64,000 nucleotides of DNA from Actinomycetota bacterium (GCA_018268465.1 JAFDWN010000008.1:62001-126000); one strand, 5' to 3'; shown: positions 44,250 to 53,642, numbered from the stretch's first letter. Notes: generated by a model not told the origin, from the letters alone. A program made the numbers and translations.

Positions 44250-45029
44250 TCAGTCGATGGTGGACAGGAAGGCCCGGGTCCGTTCGTGCTGCGGATTGCC
44301 GAACAACTGCGCGGGCGGGGCGTCCTCGATGATCCGGCCGGCGTCCATCACGACGATCCGATCGGCCACCTCGCGGGCGAACCGCATTTCGTGTGTGACC
44401 ACCACCATGGTCATGTGGTCGCGTGCGAGCTCGCGCATGACGGTGAGCACCTCGCCGACCATCTCGACGTCCAGTGCGCTCGTCGGCTCGTCGAACAACA
44501 TGACCTTGGGCCGCATGGCCAATGCACGCGCGATCGCCACACGTTGCTGCTGTCCGCCGGACAGCTGACTGGGCCTGGAATCGGCTTTGTCGCCGAGGCC
44601 GACACGGTCCAACAGCGCAAGAGCCTCACGTCGCGCAGTCTCCTTCGGCGTGCCCAGCACCCGCACCGGGGCGTTCCACACGTTCTCGGCGGCGGTCATA
44701 TGCGGGAACAGGTTGAAATGCTGGAATACGAACCCGATCTCGCGTCTGCGCCGGGCGAGTTCACCGGTACTCACCCGCTTGGCACTACCGAGGTCGCGGC
44801 GGCCGATGGGCACGCCTCCGATCAGGATCTCACCGGCGTCGACCTGTTCGAGATGGTTGAGCGACCGCAGCAGCGTCGTCTTACCCGCGCCGGACGGGCC
44901 GATCAGCACGACGACCTGACCGCGCATGACGTCGAGTGAGACGTCGTCGAGGACGATGCGCCCGCCGAGGGTGCACGTCGCGCCGCGAACCGACACCACG
45001 GGCCCCGTCGAGTCCGCTGCGGCGATCAT
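44250..45029 (-). CDS. Polar amino acid ABC transporter ATPase (GlnQ-type)
   Basis: ATPase of a polar-amino-acid importer, 259 residues. Walker [13 protein letters not shown]-loop [14 protein letters not shown], signature [15 protein letters not shown], Walker [13 protein letters not shown] and the switch His in VVVTHEM are all present. The start at 45029 is preceded by AAGGAG at six bases; an in-frame ATG at 45050, eight bases after the permease stop, is possible too. Middle gene of the set SBP-permease-ATPase-ggt. Confidence 0.92.
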   Translation of the reverse strand: MIAAADSTGPVVSVRGATCTLGGRIVLDDVSLDVMRGQVVVLIGPSGAGKTTLLRSLNHLEQVDAGEILIGGVPIGRRDLGSAKRVSTGELARRRREIGFVFQHFNLFPHMTAAENVWNAPVRVLGTPKETARREALALLDRVGLGDKADSRPSQLSGGQQQRVAIARALAMRPKVMLFDEPTSALDVEMVGEVLTVMRELARDHMTMVVVTHEMRFAREVADRIVVMDAGRIIEDAPPAQLFGNPQHERTRAFLSTID

Positions 45030-45058
45030 GGGCGACTCCTTGGTGGTCATGGTGGTCC

Positions 45059-45841
45059 TCACGGCTGCGGTAGAAGGGCCGGCCCGGCGCGGCGGGCGCC
45101 CGTGAGCCGCTGGGTGATTCGCACCCGCTGTTCGATGCCGAGCTGACGTGCCAACCGGCTCTCGATGCCGGCCTGGATGAACGTCCAGATCGTGGTGAGA
45201 GCGAGGTAATAGATGGCTGCGACGATGAAGATCTCGAACGTGTGGAAGGTGTAGGAGCTGATCGACTGGGTGACCAGGAACATCTCGCTCACACCGATCA
45301 CCGACAACACCGACGTGGTCTTCATCATGCCGTTGAACGAGTTTCCCAGCGGGGGCACCATGACCCGCAGGGCCTGCGGGACGATGATCCACCGCATCAA
45401 CTTGCCCGGCTTCATACCCAGTGATGCGGCCGCCTCGAATTGGCCCTTCGGTACGGAATCCAATCCGGCACGGATGATCTCGGCGATGTAGGCGCTCTCA
45501 TTGATCATCAGGCCGATGATCGCGGCTTGTACCGCCGCTTTCACCGACAGACCCAGCAGCGAAACATCGTGGAACTGGTAAAGACCCACAGCGGCCAGCC
45601 CCGTGTAGATGAGCACCAGCTGGACGAGCAACGGCGTCCCACGGATCACCCAGATGTAGAAGCTGGCGAACCAGCGCAGGCCCGCATGACGGGAGCGCCG
45701 CATGAGGGCCACCACCAGCCCGGCCACGGTGGCCAGGATCATCGCGACCACCGAGATCACGATGGTCAGGATCAGCCCGTCGACGAAGGGACCGCTGGGT
45801 GTGAACAGCGCCTTCCAGAAGAACTGCCAGTCGAAGTGCAT
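45059..45841 (-). CDS. Polar amino acid ABC transporter permease (HisMQ-type)
   Basis: Inner-membrane permease of 260 residues with about five helices. The EAA loop reads [26 protein letters not shown]-like (about residue 145-170), typical of the His/Glu/Gln/Arg family; [14 protein letters not shown] is the last helix pair. It lies 15 bases from the binding protein and eight to 30 from the ATPase, one operon. Confidence 0.92.
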   Translation of the reverse strand: MHFDWQFFWKALFTPSGPFVDGLILTIVISVVAMILATVAGLVVALMRRSRHAGLRWFASFYIWVIRGTPLLVQLVLIYTGLAAVGLYQFHDVSLLGLSVKAAVQAAIIGLMINESAYIAEIIRAGLDSVPKGQFEAAASLGMKPGKLMRWIIVPQALRVMVPPLGNSFNGMMKTTSVLSVIGVSEMFLVTQSISSYTFHTFEIFIVAAIYYLALTTIWTFIQAGIESRLARQLGIEQRVRITQRLTGARRAGPALLPQP

Positions 45842-45856
45842 GGTGACCGCGCCTCG

Positions 45857-46702
45857 TCACTTCTGGATGTCGAGGTCGGACTGGCCCCATTGGTCGAGGA
45901 TCTGCGCGTAGGTGCCGTCGCGTTCGAGTTCGTCGAGAGCCTGCTGAATGGCGTTGTGCAGCTCGGTGTTTCCCTTGAGCGTGGCGGCTCCGATCTTGAT
46001 CGTGCCGAAGGGCTGACCGGCCACCTGGATCTGCGCACCGGTCTTCGTCGCGTAGTAGCCCAGGGTTTCTGCGGTGTCGAGGTAGGCGTCCACCTGGCCG
46101 TTCTGTACCTGCTGAATCGAGACGTCGGCGTGGTTGTTGCGGTTGATGTCGATCCCGGGTTTGCCTGCGGCCGCGCACTTGTCGGACTGTTCCTGGGACA
46201 ACTGCTCGGCGGTGGTTCCGACCGCGACCATCACCTTCTTGCCGCAGAGGCTGTCGTCCATCCCCGTGATGTCGGCGGGATGTTCCTTCGACACCGCGAT
46301 CGCGGTGCCGGAGTACACGTAGGGCACGAAGTCGACGACCGCTTCGCGTTCGGGCTTGATGTAGAGCTGGGCCATGATCACGTCGCACTGCTTGGCCTGC
46401 AACGTCGGGATGACGGCGGCGAACGCGGACTGGACGAAATCCGGCCGCAGGCCCAGTTGCGCGGCCAGCGCCTTGCCGAGGTCGACCTCGCTGCCGACGA
46501 GTGCGCCGGTTTCGTCGTGATAGACGCTGGGCGGCGTGCCGTCGTTGGGCGCGCAGATCTTGAGCGTGCCCGCCTGCAGCACCGCCGGAGGCGCCACTTT
46601 GGCGGGACCGGTCGCGGCGGGCGCGTCGGTCGCGGACGAACAGCCGGATATGGCCAGCGCGAGTATGCCCGCGGTGACACCGGTGATAGCGATCTTGATC
46701 AC
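45857..46702 (-). CDS. Amino acid ABC transporter substrate-binding lipoprotein
   Basis: Extracytoplasmic solute-binding protein, family 3 (SBP_bac_3), 281 residues. A lipoprotein signal, helix ITGVTAGILALAISGC with the cysteine at the lipobox end, is at the N-terminus; GTLKICAPNDGTPP and AAVIPTLQAKQCDVIM follow the family pattern, with CGKKVMVAVGTTAEQ in the second lobe. The GTG start at 46702 has GGAGGA at good spacing. Upstream are two tandem TetR-type operators. Confidence 0.92.
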   Translation of the reverse strand: MIKIAITGVTAGILALAISGCSSATDAPAATGPAKVAPPAVLQAGTLKICAPNDGTPPSVYHDETGALVGSEVDLGKALAAQLGLRPDFVQSAFAAVIPTLQAKQCDVIMAQLYIKPEREAVVDFVPYVYSGTAIAVSKEHPADITGMDDSLCGKKVMVAVGTTAEQLSQEQSDKCAAAGKPGIDINRNNHADVSIQQVQNGQVDAYLDTAETLGYYATKTGAQIQVAGQPFGTIKIGAATLKGNTELHNAIQQALDELERDGTYAQILDQWGQSDLDIQK

Positions 46703-46766
46703 GGATCCTCCATGAGTCGCAGCGGGTGGCGATGGAATTCGCTCCCAGCCGCGCAAGACTGCGCGA

Positions 46767-46800
46767 CCTATCAAACGATAGGTCCCTATCGAACGATAGG
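46767..46800. promoter_or_regulatory. Tandem operators CCTATC-N4-GATAGG
   Basis: Two perfect palindromes, 46767-46782 (centre AAAC) and 46785-46800 (centre GAAC), repeated at 18-base spacing. They lie upstream of the ABC/ggt operon and downstream of the tetR gene, which is the likely source of the binding protein. The arrangement allows cooperative binding of two dimers. Confidence 0.7.
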
Positions 46801-46902
46801 CATCTTTTCGGCGAAATATGTCCCAACTCGTGGTGTTGCGATACGCGCCGTCAGCCTGGACGTCGTCGGGAACGCCGGCAGCGTGACCGGCGTCGCCGCA
46901 GT

Positions 46903-47580
46903 TCAGCGAGCCGCGGCCGCTTCGAGTTCACCCAGACGGCCACGGGTGACCTCCCGGATCTGCGGCAGGGCCTGCTGGTCGACGAGCAGCGCCCGCAGCA
47001 CGAAATCAGCGGCCTGCATGGGGCGTCGCTCCCGGATCCGGCCGCCCGGCCCGCCCTGTTCACGCAACGTCTCGAAGAGCACGCCGTTGATCGCGCGCTG
47101 CACGAAACTGGGCTCGAGGTCCACGAACTGGCCCGCGTCGCGCCCGCCGGCATAGACGTTTTCGACCAGTTCGTGGAACAGCGCGATACCCTCGCGCTCG
47201 TCGGCGAATTCGTCGAGGCCCAGAACCGCATCCTGGTATAGGCCGCGGGCATCGAACGGCTGGACCAACACCTCGCGCACATCACAGGCGATGACCAGAT
47301 GCAGCTTCTCCGCCCACGTCGAGTCTTCGGCGAGGCGCCGGCTGACGCGGTCGATCGAGGGCCCGAGGTCGAGTTCGACCAGCGTCCGGAAGATCACGTG
47401 TTTGGCCTCGAAGTGGTGGAACAGCGACGGCTGCCTGATGCGGACCGCCTCGGCGATATCCCGGGTCGACGTGCCGAAGTAGCCCCGCTGTGCGAACAAC
47501 GCCGACGCCGCGACGAGGATGCGGCCCCGCGTCGACGTCCAGTCAACCGCCGGCGACAACCAGCCCTGCCCGTACTTCAC
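46903..47580 (-). CDS. TetR-family transcriptional regulator
   Basis: Regulator of 225 residues. The HTH is ILVAASALFAQRGYFGTSTRDIAEAVRIRQPSLFHHF-like in its N-terminal 55 residues (typical TetR), with a large ligand domain behind it. It is upstream of the ABC/ggt operon on the same strand with two CCTATC-N4-GATAGG operators in between, so it probably represses that operon. Ligand unknown. The ATG at 47580 begins just after a palindromic repeat. Confidence 0.88.
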   Translation of the reverse strand: MKYGQGWLSPAVDWTSTRGRILVAASALFAQRGYFGTSTRDIAEAVRIRQPSLFHHFEAKHVIFRTLVELDLGPSIDRVSRRLAEDSTWAEKLHLVIACDVREVLVQPFDARGLYQDAVLGLDEFADEREGIALFHELVENVYAGGRDAGQFVDLEPSFVQRAINGVLFETLREQGGPGGRIRERRPMQAADFVLRALLVDQQALPQIREVTRGRLGELEAAAAR

Positions 47581-47611
47581 GGGTCGATTCTGTCATCGCC
47601 GCACAACACCT

Positions 47612-47680
47612 CCGCGCCGAACCAGAAGTCCGGGTCGTCCGGCGACGCGCGCAGCGACCCAGACTTCGGGTTCGGCGCGG
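47612..47680. repeat. Palindromic repeat copy 2 (between aldehyde dehydrogenase and tetR)
   Basis: Arms 47612-47637 and 47655-47680 pair with two mismatches in 26 bases, loop 17 bases. The arms are the same element as at 42545-42607 (CGCCGAACYAGAAGTC). It lies seven bases beyond the aldehyde dehydrogenase stop and probably serves as its terminator. Confidence 0.85.
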
Positions 47681-47686
47681 AGGGGG

Positions 47687-49180
47687 TCAGCGTTTGGTGA
47701 AAATCGTTCGGTGCCATGCCTTGTCGGCCACACCGGTGATATCGCTCATCACGTGCTTGATCGCGAGGTACTCCTCGAAGGAGTAGTCGCTCATATCCTT
47801 GCCGAATCCGGACGCGCCGACACCGCCGTGCGGCATCTCGCTGATGATCGGGATGTGGTCGTTGATCCACACGCAGCCGGCGTTGATCTCCCGCGACGCC
47901 CGCTGCGCCCGGTAGACGTCGCGGGTCCACGCCGACGCCGCGAGCCCGTAGGGCGTGTCGTTGGCCTGGCGCAGTGCGTCGTCGTCGTCGGTGAAGGAAC
48001 GGACCGTCAGCACCGGGCCGAAGATCTCGTCGCGGTACACCTCGGAGCTCTCGTCGACGTCGGCGATCAGGGTCGGGCGGTAGAACGAGCCGGGCAGGTC
48101 CGGCACCACACCACCGGTGACCACCCGACCGCCCTGTCCCGGAGCCCGCGCGACCATACCCGCCACCTTGTCGCGGTGTACCGCCGAGATGAGCGGGCCC
48201 AGGTCGGTGTCGGGGTCCTGCGGGTCGCCGACGACCATCGTGCTCATCACCTCGGCCACGCCCGCGACGAAGTCGTCGTAGAGGTCGCGGGCCACGATGG
48301 CCCTGGTCGCCGCGGTGCAGTCCTGCCCGGTGTTGATCAGCGAACCCGCGACCGCGCCCTGGATCGCGGCGTCGAGGTCGGCGTCGTCGAACACCACGAA
48401 CGGCGCCTTACCGCCCAGTTCCAGCTGGGTGCGGTGACCGTGCACCGCGGCGGCGGCCATCACCTTGCGGCCCACGGCCGTCGATCCGGTGAATGTCACC
48501 ACGTCGACGTCGGGATGTCCGGCCAGCGCGGTGCCGGCGTCGGCGCCCAACCCCGTCACGACGTTGAAGACGCCGGCGGGCAACCCGGCCTCGCTGGCCA
48601 GCCGGGCCAGCGTGAGCGTGGTCAGCGGGGTCAGCTCGGCGGGCTTGATGACGACGGTGCACCCGGCTGCCAGCGCGGGCAGCACCTTCCACACCGCCAT
48701 CTGCAGCGGATAGTTCCACGGCGTGATGGTGGCGACGACGCCGACCGCCTCGCGACGGATACTGGACGTGTGGTCGCCCGAGTACTCGGCGGTGGCCTTG
48801 CCCTCCAGATGCCGTGCCGCACCGGCGAAGAAGTCGACGTTGTCGATGCTGCCGGGTACGTCGAACTCGGTCGCCAGCCGGACCGGCTTGCCGGTCTGGC
48901 TGACCTCCTCGGCGATGAACAGGTCGGCGTGTTCGGCCATCAGCGCGCCCAGCTTGGCGAGCACCGTCGAGCGTTCGACGGGCGTCGCGCGCGACCACCC
49001 CGGGAACGCCGCGCGGGCGGCGGCCACCGCCACATCGACGTCGGCCGGCGTGGCCAGCGCCAGTTCGGTGACGACGGCACCGGTGGCGGGGTTGATCACC
49101 TTGTGCGTGCGGCCGCCGGTCACCACCGCCGCACCGTCGATCCAGCTGCCTGCCACACTTGAGGTAACCGCCGCGCTCAT
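47687..49180 (-). CDS. Aldehyde dehydrogenase (aminobutyraldehyde dehydrogenase-like)
   Basis: NAD(P)-dependent aldehyde dehydrogenase, 497 residues. The catalytic Cys is in GQDCTAATR, the base Glu in LELGGKAP, and ITPWNYPLQMAVWK is the cofactor region. The GQDCTAA pattern is that of gamma-aminobutyraldehyde dehydrogenases (PatD/YdcW-type). With the divergent Lrp regulator and a class III aminotransferase it fits a polyamine or omega-amino-acid degradation unit. Start is ATG 49180; the frame is open upstream to 49249, but only without a family pattern. Confidence 0.9.
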   Translation of the reverse strand: MSAAVTSSVAGSWIDGAAVVTGGRTHKVINPATGAVVTELALATPADVDVAVAAARAAFPGWSRATPVERSTVLAKLGALMAEHADLFIAEEVSQTGKPVRLATEFDVPGSIDNVDFFAGAARHLEGKATAEYSGDHTSSIRREAVGVVATITPWNYPLQMAVWKVLPALAAGCTVVIKPAELTPLTTLTLARLASEAGLPAGVFNVVTGLGADAGTALAGHPDVDVVTFTGSTAVGRKVMAAAAVHGHRTQLELGGKAPFVVFDDADLDAAIQGAVAGSLINTGQDCTAATRAIVARDLYDDFVAGVAEVMSTMVVGDPQDPDTDLGPLISAVHRDKVAGMVARAPGQGGRVVTGGVVPDLPGSFYRPTLIADVDESSEVYRDEIFGPVLTVRSFTDDDDALRQANDTPYGLAASAWTRDVYRAQRASREINAGCVWINDHIPIISEMPHGGVGASGFGKDMSDYSFEEYLAIKHVMSDITGVADKAWHRTIFTKR

Positions 49181-49241
49181 GGGGTCTGACGCTAGCCGAC
49201 CCATCGTCCGCTGGCTACGCATTCCTGCACCCGGGGCCACT

Positions 49242-49288
49242 CCAAACACACGATTTCATCGGTCTGGTTGCCCCAAACGACGGATTCC
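49242..49288. promoter_or_regulatory. Direct repeats CCAAAC...GATT in the ALDH/Lrp divergent region
   Basis: CCAAACACACGATTTC (49242) and CCAAACGACGGATTCC (49273) are 31 bases apart, about three helical turns. They lie between the divergent aldehyde dehydrogenase and Lrp starts and are candidate Lrp sites. Confidence 0.45.
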
Positions 49289-49304
49289 GTGCACAATCTG
49301 TGAC

Positions 49305-49826
49305 ATGGCCAACCCCGATGGTCAGCACACCATGCAACCCGTCTCCCTGCGCGTCAGTCAATCGCGCCCGGGTGCGGCCTTTCAGCTCGACGAATTGTCG
49401 AAGGCGATCATCGAGAAGCTCCAACAGGACGGTCGCAGGTCCTACGCGGGCATCGGCAAGGCGGTCGGCCTGTCCGAGGCCGCGGTGCGACAGCGCGTTC
49501 AGCGCATGGTCGACGCCGGGGTCATGCAGATCGTCGCGGTGACCGACCCGATGCAACTCGGTTTCGCCCGCCAGGCGATGATCGGCATCCGGTGCACCGG
49601 CGACACCACCAGGGTCGCCGAGAAGCTGGCGGCGATCGAATCGGTGGACTACGTGGTGCTCACCGCCGGCTCGTTCGACGCCATCGTCGAGGTCGTCTGC
49701 GAGGACGACGACAGTCTGCTCGAACTGCTCAACACCCAGATCCGCGCACTGCCGGGAGTGATATCAACCGAAACACTGGTTTATCTGAAACTCGTTAAAC
49801 AGCAATACAATTGGGGTACACGATGA
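49305..49826 (+). CDS. Lrp/AsnC-family transcriptional regulator
   Basis: Regulator of 173 residues: N-terminal HTH (LDELSKAIIEKLQQDGR and GLSEAAVRQRVQRM) and a C-terminal RAM ligand domain with TAGSFDAIVEVVCEDDDSL. It overlaps the aminotransferase start by four bases (ATGA) and is divergent from the aldehyde dehydrogenase, so it presumably controls both in response to an amino acid or amine. Confidence 0.9.
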   Translation: MANPDGQHTMQPVSLRVSQSRPGAAFQLDELSKAIIEKLQQDGRRSYAGIGKAVGLSEAAVRQRVQRMVDAGVMQIVAVTDPMQLGFARQAMIGIRCTGDTTRVAEKLAAIESVDYVVLTAGSFDAIVEVVCEDDDSLLELLNTQIRALPGVISTETLVYLKLVKQQYNWGTR

Positions 49827-51208
49827 CAACAATCGATATCACACAAACCGTATCGACAGATCTGGCAGCCAAAGCCAAACGCCACCTGTGGGGGCACTTC
49901 GCCCGCCACGGCGAGGGCATCACGCCGCCGATCATCACCCGCGGCGAGGGCGTCACGATCTGGGACGACAAGGGCCGCAGCTACATCGACGGGCTGTCGG
50001 GCCTGTTCGTGGTGCAAGTCGGGCACGGCCGCAAGGAACTGGCCGAAGCCGCCGCCAAACAAGCCGAAGAGCTGGCGTTCTTCCCGCTGTGGTCCTACGC
50101 GACGCCCAGCGCGATCGAACTGTCCGAACGGATCGCCAACTACGCCCCCGGTGACCTGAACCGGGTGTTCTTCACCACCGGCGGCGGCGAGGCCGTCGAG
50201 AGCGCGTGGAAGCTGGCCAAGCAGTACTTCAAGCTGACCGGTAAACCCGGCAAGCACAAGGTCGTCTCGCGGGCGATCGCTTACCACGGCACCCCGCAGG
50301 GTGCGCTCGCGATCACCGGCCTGCCGGTGTTCAAGGCACCGTTCGAACCCTTGACCCCCGGCGGATTCCGGGCGCCCAACACCAACTTCTACCGGGCTCC
50401 CGCACCGTATGACACCGACATCAAGGCATTCGGCCGCTACTGCGCCGACCGCATCGCCGAGGCCATCGAATTCGAGGGCCCCGACACCGTTGCGGCGGTC
50501 TTCCTCGAACCCGTGCAGAACGCGGGCGGCTGCTTCCCGCCTCCCCCCGGATACTTCGAGCGGGTCCGCGAGATCTGCGACGAGTACGACGTGCTCCTCG
50601 TCTCCGACGAGGTGATCTGCGCCTACGGCCGGATCGGCTCGATGTTCGCCTGCGACGACTTCGGCTACGTGCCCGACATGATCACCTGCGCCAAGGGTCT
50701 GACCTCCGGGTACTCGCCGATCGGCGCGATGATCGCCAGTGACCGGCTGTTCGAGCCGTTCGACGACGGCAAGACCGTGTTCGCCCACGGCTACACCTTC
50801 GGCGGGCATCCGGTGTCCTCGGCGGTGGCGATGGCCAACCTCGACATCTTCGAGCGCGAAGGCCTCAACGCCCATGTGCACGAGATGGCCCCGGCGTTCC
50901 GCGCCACCCTGGAGAAGCTCTACGACCTGCCGATCGTCGGCGATGTCCGCGGCGAGGGCTTCTTCTACGGCATCGAGTTGGTCAAAGACAAGGCCACCAA
51001 GGAGACGTTCAACGACGAGGAGTCCGAACGCCTGCTGCGCGGCTACCTGACCCCGGCGCTCTGGGAGGCCGGGCTCTACTGCCGCGCCGACGACCGGGGC
51101 GACCCAGTCGTGCAGCTGGCGCCGCCGCTGATCAGCGGCCAGAAGGAGTTCGACGCGATCTACGAGATCCTGCACGGAGTCCTCAGCGAGGCCAGCCGGC
51201 GGATGTAA
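49823..51208 (+). CDS. Class III aminotransferase
   Basis: PLP aminotransferase of 461 residues, ortholog by position of Rv3329. Residues for PLP are FTTGGGEAVESAWKLA (phosphate), YHGTPQGA, VSDEVICAYGR (Asp), and the Schiff-base Lys in ITCAKGLTSGY. It probably acts on an omega-amine (putrescine, GABA or beta-alanine class); together with the aldehyde dehydrogenase it would form the amine-to-acid route. ATG at 49823 in ATGA with lrp; a TTG 12 bases earlier is less likely. Confidence 0.92.
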   Translation: MTTIDITQTVSTDLAAKAKRHLWGHFARHGEGITPPIITRGEGVTIWDDKGRSYIDGLSGLFVVQVGHGRKELAEAAAKQAEELAFFPLWSYATPSAIELSERIANYAPGDLNRVFFTTGGGEAVESAWKLAKQYFKLTGKPGKHKVVSRAIAYHGTPQGALAITGLPVFKAPFEPLTPGGFRAPNTNFYRAPAPYDTDIKAFGRYCADRIAEAIEFEGPDTVAAVFLEPVQNAGGCFPPPPGYFERVREICDEYDVLLVSDEVICAYGRIGSMFACDDFGYVPDMITCAKGLTSGYSPIGAMIASDRLFEPFDDGKTVFAHGYTFGGHPVSSAVAMANLDIFEREGLNAHVHEMAPAFRATLEKLYDLPIVGDVRGEGFFYGIELVKDKATKETFNDEESERLLRGYLTPALWEAGLYCRADDRGDPVVQLAPPLISGQKEFDAIYEILHGVLSEASRRM

Positions 51209-51226
51209 CCGGCCGGTCCTGACCGC

Positions 51227-51263
51227 AGCGCGGTGAGATCGAATTATCCGATCTCACCGCGCT
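51227..51263. terminator. Terminator after the aminotransferase gene
   Basis: AGCGCGGTGAGATCG and its exact complement (15 bases each) enclose a seven-base loop, followed by TTTCGG. Lies 18 bases after the stop and before the next plus-strand gene. Confidence 0.8.
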
Positions 51264-51291
51264 TTCGGCGTTCATTGGCCAGTCTGGGACG

Positions 51292-52308
51292 GTGCCTCCC
51301 CCTCCCAAACCCCCGATCTCGCCGGTCCGGTGGCGCCCGCCACCCGTCGAGCCGCTGCCGGACTTTCCCGGCATCGGCGCGCAGGACCTCACCATCGTGC
51401 CCGTGCCGGGCCACGCACCCGAGGACGTGGTGGTCGACCCGGAGGGCCGGCTGTGGACGGGTGTGGACGACGGCCGGATCGTGTGCATCTCCCCCGGCGG
51501 CGCTGCGACGGTGGTCGCCAACACCGGCGGGCGGCCGCTGGGTCTCGCCGTCGCCGCAGACGGCAGGCTGCTCATCTGTGACAGCCCCCGCGGCCTGCTC
51601 GCGATGGACCGGGCCACCGGCGCGCTGACGACCCTCGTCGACACGGTGATCGACGCCGGCGGCCCCAGACATCTCCAGTTCACGTCGAATGTCATCGAAT
51701 TACCGGACGGCACAATCTATTTCACCGAATCCACCAGTGCGCTGACCTACGCCCACTTCACAGGCGCGGTGCTGGAGGCGCGCGGGCGGGGCAGCCTGTT
51801 CCGCCGCGACCCGGACGGCACGGTGAGCATCGTCGCCGACGGGCTCTATTTCGCCAACGGGGTGGCGCCCACCCTGGACGGCACCGCGCTGGTCGTCGCC
51901 GAGACGCTGGGCCGCAGGATCTCCAAGTACTGGCTCAGCGGACCCCGCGCGGGATCGCTGACCCCACTGGCCGTCAACCTGCCCGGCTACCCGGACAACA
52001 TGTCGACGGGCAGCGACGGACGCATCTGGGTCGCCCTCGTCACCTCGGTGAACCGGACGGCGGAGTGGCTGGCACCGAGGGCTCCGGTGCTGCGCAAGGT
52101 GGTGTGGCGCCTACCCGAGCGCCTCACCCCGACGCTGGCGCCGAGCGTGTGGGCCGTCGCATTCGACCCGGACACCGGCGAGGCGACGGCCGGGTTGCGC
52201 ACCCGCCATCCGCGGTTCAGCCAGGTCACCGGGGTCGTCGAGGTCGACGGCAGGCTGTGGATGGGCTCGATCGGCGCCGCGGCCGTCGCGCACTGCGCCC
52301 TGCCCTGA
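51292..52308 (+). CDS. SMP-30/strictosidine-synthase-like beta-propeller protein
   Basis: Six-bladed beta-propeller protein of 338 residues, cytosolic. Blades are visible as repeats such as VDPEGRLWTGVDDGRIVCI, VAADGRLLICDS and TGSDGRIWVALV; TIYFTESTSA and LYFANGVAPT give the calcium and active-site positions of strictosidine synthase/gluconolactonase types. Function probably lactonase or hydrolase, substrate unknown. GTG start at 51292 shortly after the terminator. Confidence 0.82.
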   Translation: MPPPPKPPISPVRWRPPPVEPLPDFPGIGAQDLTIVPVPGHAPEDVVVDPEGRLWTGVDDGRIVCISPGGAATVVANTGGRPLGLAVAADGRLLICDSPRGLLAMDRATGALTTLVDTVIDAGGPRHLQFTSNVIELPDGTIYFTESTSALTYAHFTGAVLEARGRGSLFRRDPDGTVSIVADGLYFANGVAPTLDGTALVVAETLGRRISKYWLSGPRAGSLTPLAVNLPGYPDNMSTGSDGRIWVALVTSVNRTAEWLAPRAPVLRKVVWRLPERLTPTLAPSVWAVAFDPDTGEATAGLRTRHPRFSQVTGVVEVDGRLWMGSIGAAAVAHCALP

Positions 52309-52340
52309 CCCTACGCCGGCCCGGGCCCGATCCCCGGTAA

Positions 52341-52376
52341 ATCACATTCGTAACTTCAACCTCATCAGTCACAGCG
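52341..52376. promoter_or_regulatory. MtrA-like boxes upstream of dacB1
   Basis: GTCACAGCG (52368-52376) matches the known mycobacterial MtrA motif, with a weaker ATCACATTC at 52341-52349. A -10 hexamer TAATCT follows at 52407-52412, ten bases from the ATG, giving a nearly leaderless transcript. Confidence 0.4.
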
Positions 52377-52421
52377 TGGCTCCGCAAAAGGTGGAGATCC
52401 TTCGCTTAATCTGCGGTCACA

Positions 52422-53642
52422 ATGGCGAGCTTCCGATCCGCGATCCAGCGCGCCGCCGGCCTGGCGGCAGTGCTCCTCATGGCCGCCGCACCAGCGCTGG
52501 CCAACGCCCAGCCCGATGCGGTGCCCGACCCGTGCCCGTACCGGGTCACCACTCCGCCCGCGGTCGACGCGTCGGAGGTTCCCAAGCCGGGTGAGACGGC
52601 ACCCGCTCCGCTGCCGGTGCCCGCCAAACCCCTTGGTGGCGACGACCTTGCCGGCTGCGGAGTGATCACCGCCGCCGGGGCACCGCCCCCGCCCGAGGAC
52701 GTCTCCGCCGAGGCGTGGCTGGTGGCCGACCTCGACAGCGGCGAGATTCTCGCCGCGCGCGACCCGCACGGCCGCCACCGCCCCGCCAGCATCATCAAGG
52801 TGCTCACCGCGATGGCCTCGCTCAACGAGCTCAACCTCAACAAGACCGTGCCGGGCACCCAGGACGACGCCAACGCCGAGGGCACCAGGGTCGGCGTCGC
52901 GCCCGGCGGGGTGTACAGCGTCAACGACCTGCTGCACGGCCTGCTGATGCATTCGGGCAACGACGCCGCACACGCCCTGGCCATGCAGCTGGGCGGCTGG
53001 GACAGCGCGCTGAACAAGATCAACACCCTCGCGGCCAAACTCGGCGGGCGTGACACCCGCGCCGCCACCCCCTCCGGGCTGGACGGCCCCGGTATGAGCA
53101 CGTCGGCCTACGACATCGGGCTGTTCTACCGATATGCCTGGAAGAACGCGACGTTCGCCGACATCGTCGGCACGAGGGAATTCGACTTCCCCGGACGCGA
53201 CGGCAATCCGCCGTACCAGATCGTCAACGACAACAAACTGCTCGACAACTATCCGGGCGCGATGGGCGGCAAGACCGGGTACACCGACGACGCCGGGCAG
53301 ACGTTCGTCGGCGCCGCCGATCGCGACGGGCGCCGGCTCGTCGCGGTGCTGATGCGCGGGACCCGCCAGCCGATCGCACCCTGGGAGCAGGCGGCACGAC
53401 TGCTCGACTACGGGTTCGCGCTCCCGCCGGGCACCAAAGTGGGCGAGCTCGTCGACCCCGATCCGTCCCTGGTGCCCCCCGAACCCGATCCCGCCGCACA
53501 GGCCGCCGCCGCCCAGGCCGCATCGGTCCTGCCACCCGCCGACGCCATGCCCGTGCGTGTCGGGGTGGGCGTGGTCGGAGCCCTCATCGTGTTCGCACTG
53601 ATCATGGCGGCCCGCACACTCAACCGCAGACCGCAGTACTGA
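52422..53642 (+). CDS. dacB1: D-alanyl-D-alanine carboxypeptidase
   Basis: Penicillin-binding peptidoglycan carboxypeptidase, peptidase S11, 406 residues. An N-terminal Sec signal (about residues 1-29) and C-terminal helix at 378-398 suggest a membrane-anchored extracytoplasmic enzyme. SIIK with nucleophile Ser123, SGN at 178-180 and KTG at 284-286 form the active site. A Pro/Ala-rich linker precedes the last helix. Orthologous to Rv3330. Upstream are MtrA-like boxes. Confidence 0.93.
   Translation: MASFRSAIQRAAGLAAVLLMAAAPALANAQPDAVPDPCPYRVTTPPAVDASEVPKPGETAPAPLPVPAKPLGGDDLAGCGVITAAGAPPPPEDVSAEAWLVADLDSGEILAARDPHGRHRPASIIKVLTAMASLNELNLNKTVPGTQDDANAEGTRVGVAPGGVYSVNDLLHGLLMHSGNDAAHALAMQLGGWDSALNKINTLAAKLGGRDTRAATPSGLDGPGMSTSAYDIGLFYRYAWKNATFADIVGTREFDFPGRDGNPPYQIVNDNKLLDNYPGAMGGKTGYTDDAGQTFVGAADRDGRRLVAVLMRGTRQPIAPWEQAARLLDYGFALPPGTKVGELVDPDPSLVPPEPDPAAQAAAAQAASVLPPADAMPVRVGVGVVGALIVFALIMAARTLNRRPQY

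Noticed and set aside
46767-46800. Tandem short repeats considered as a CRISPR remnant
   Set aside because: Only two palindromes in direct succession with no spacers of proper length; they fit TetR operators.
42581-47580. Genomic island with integration site or integrase
   Set aside because: No tRNA, integrase or transposase is seen; the bordering palindromes are short repeats with terminator-like form.
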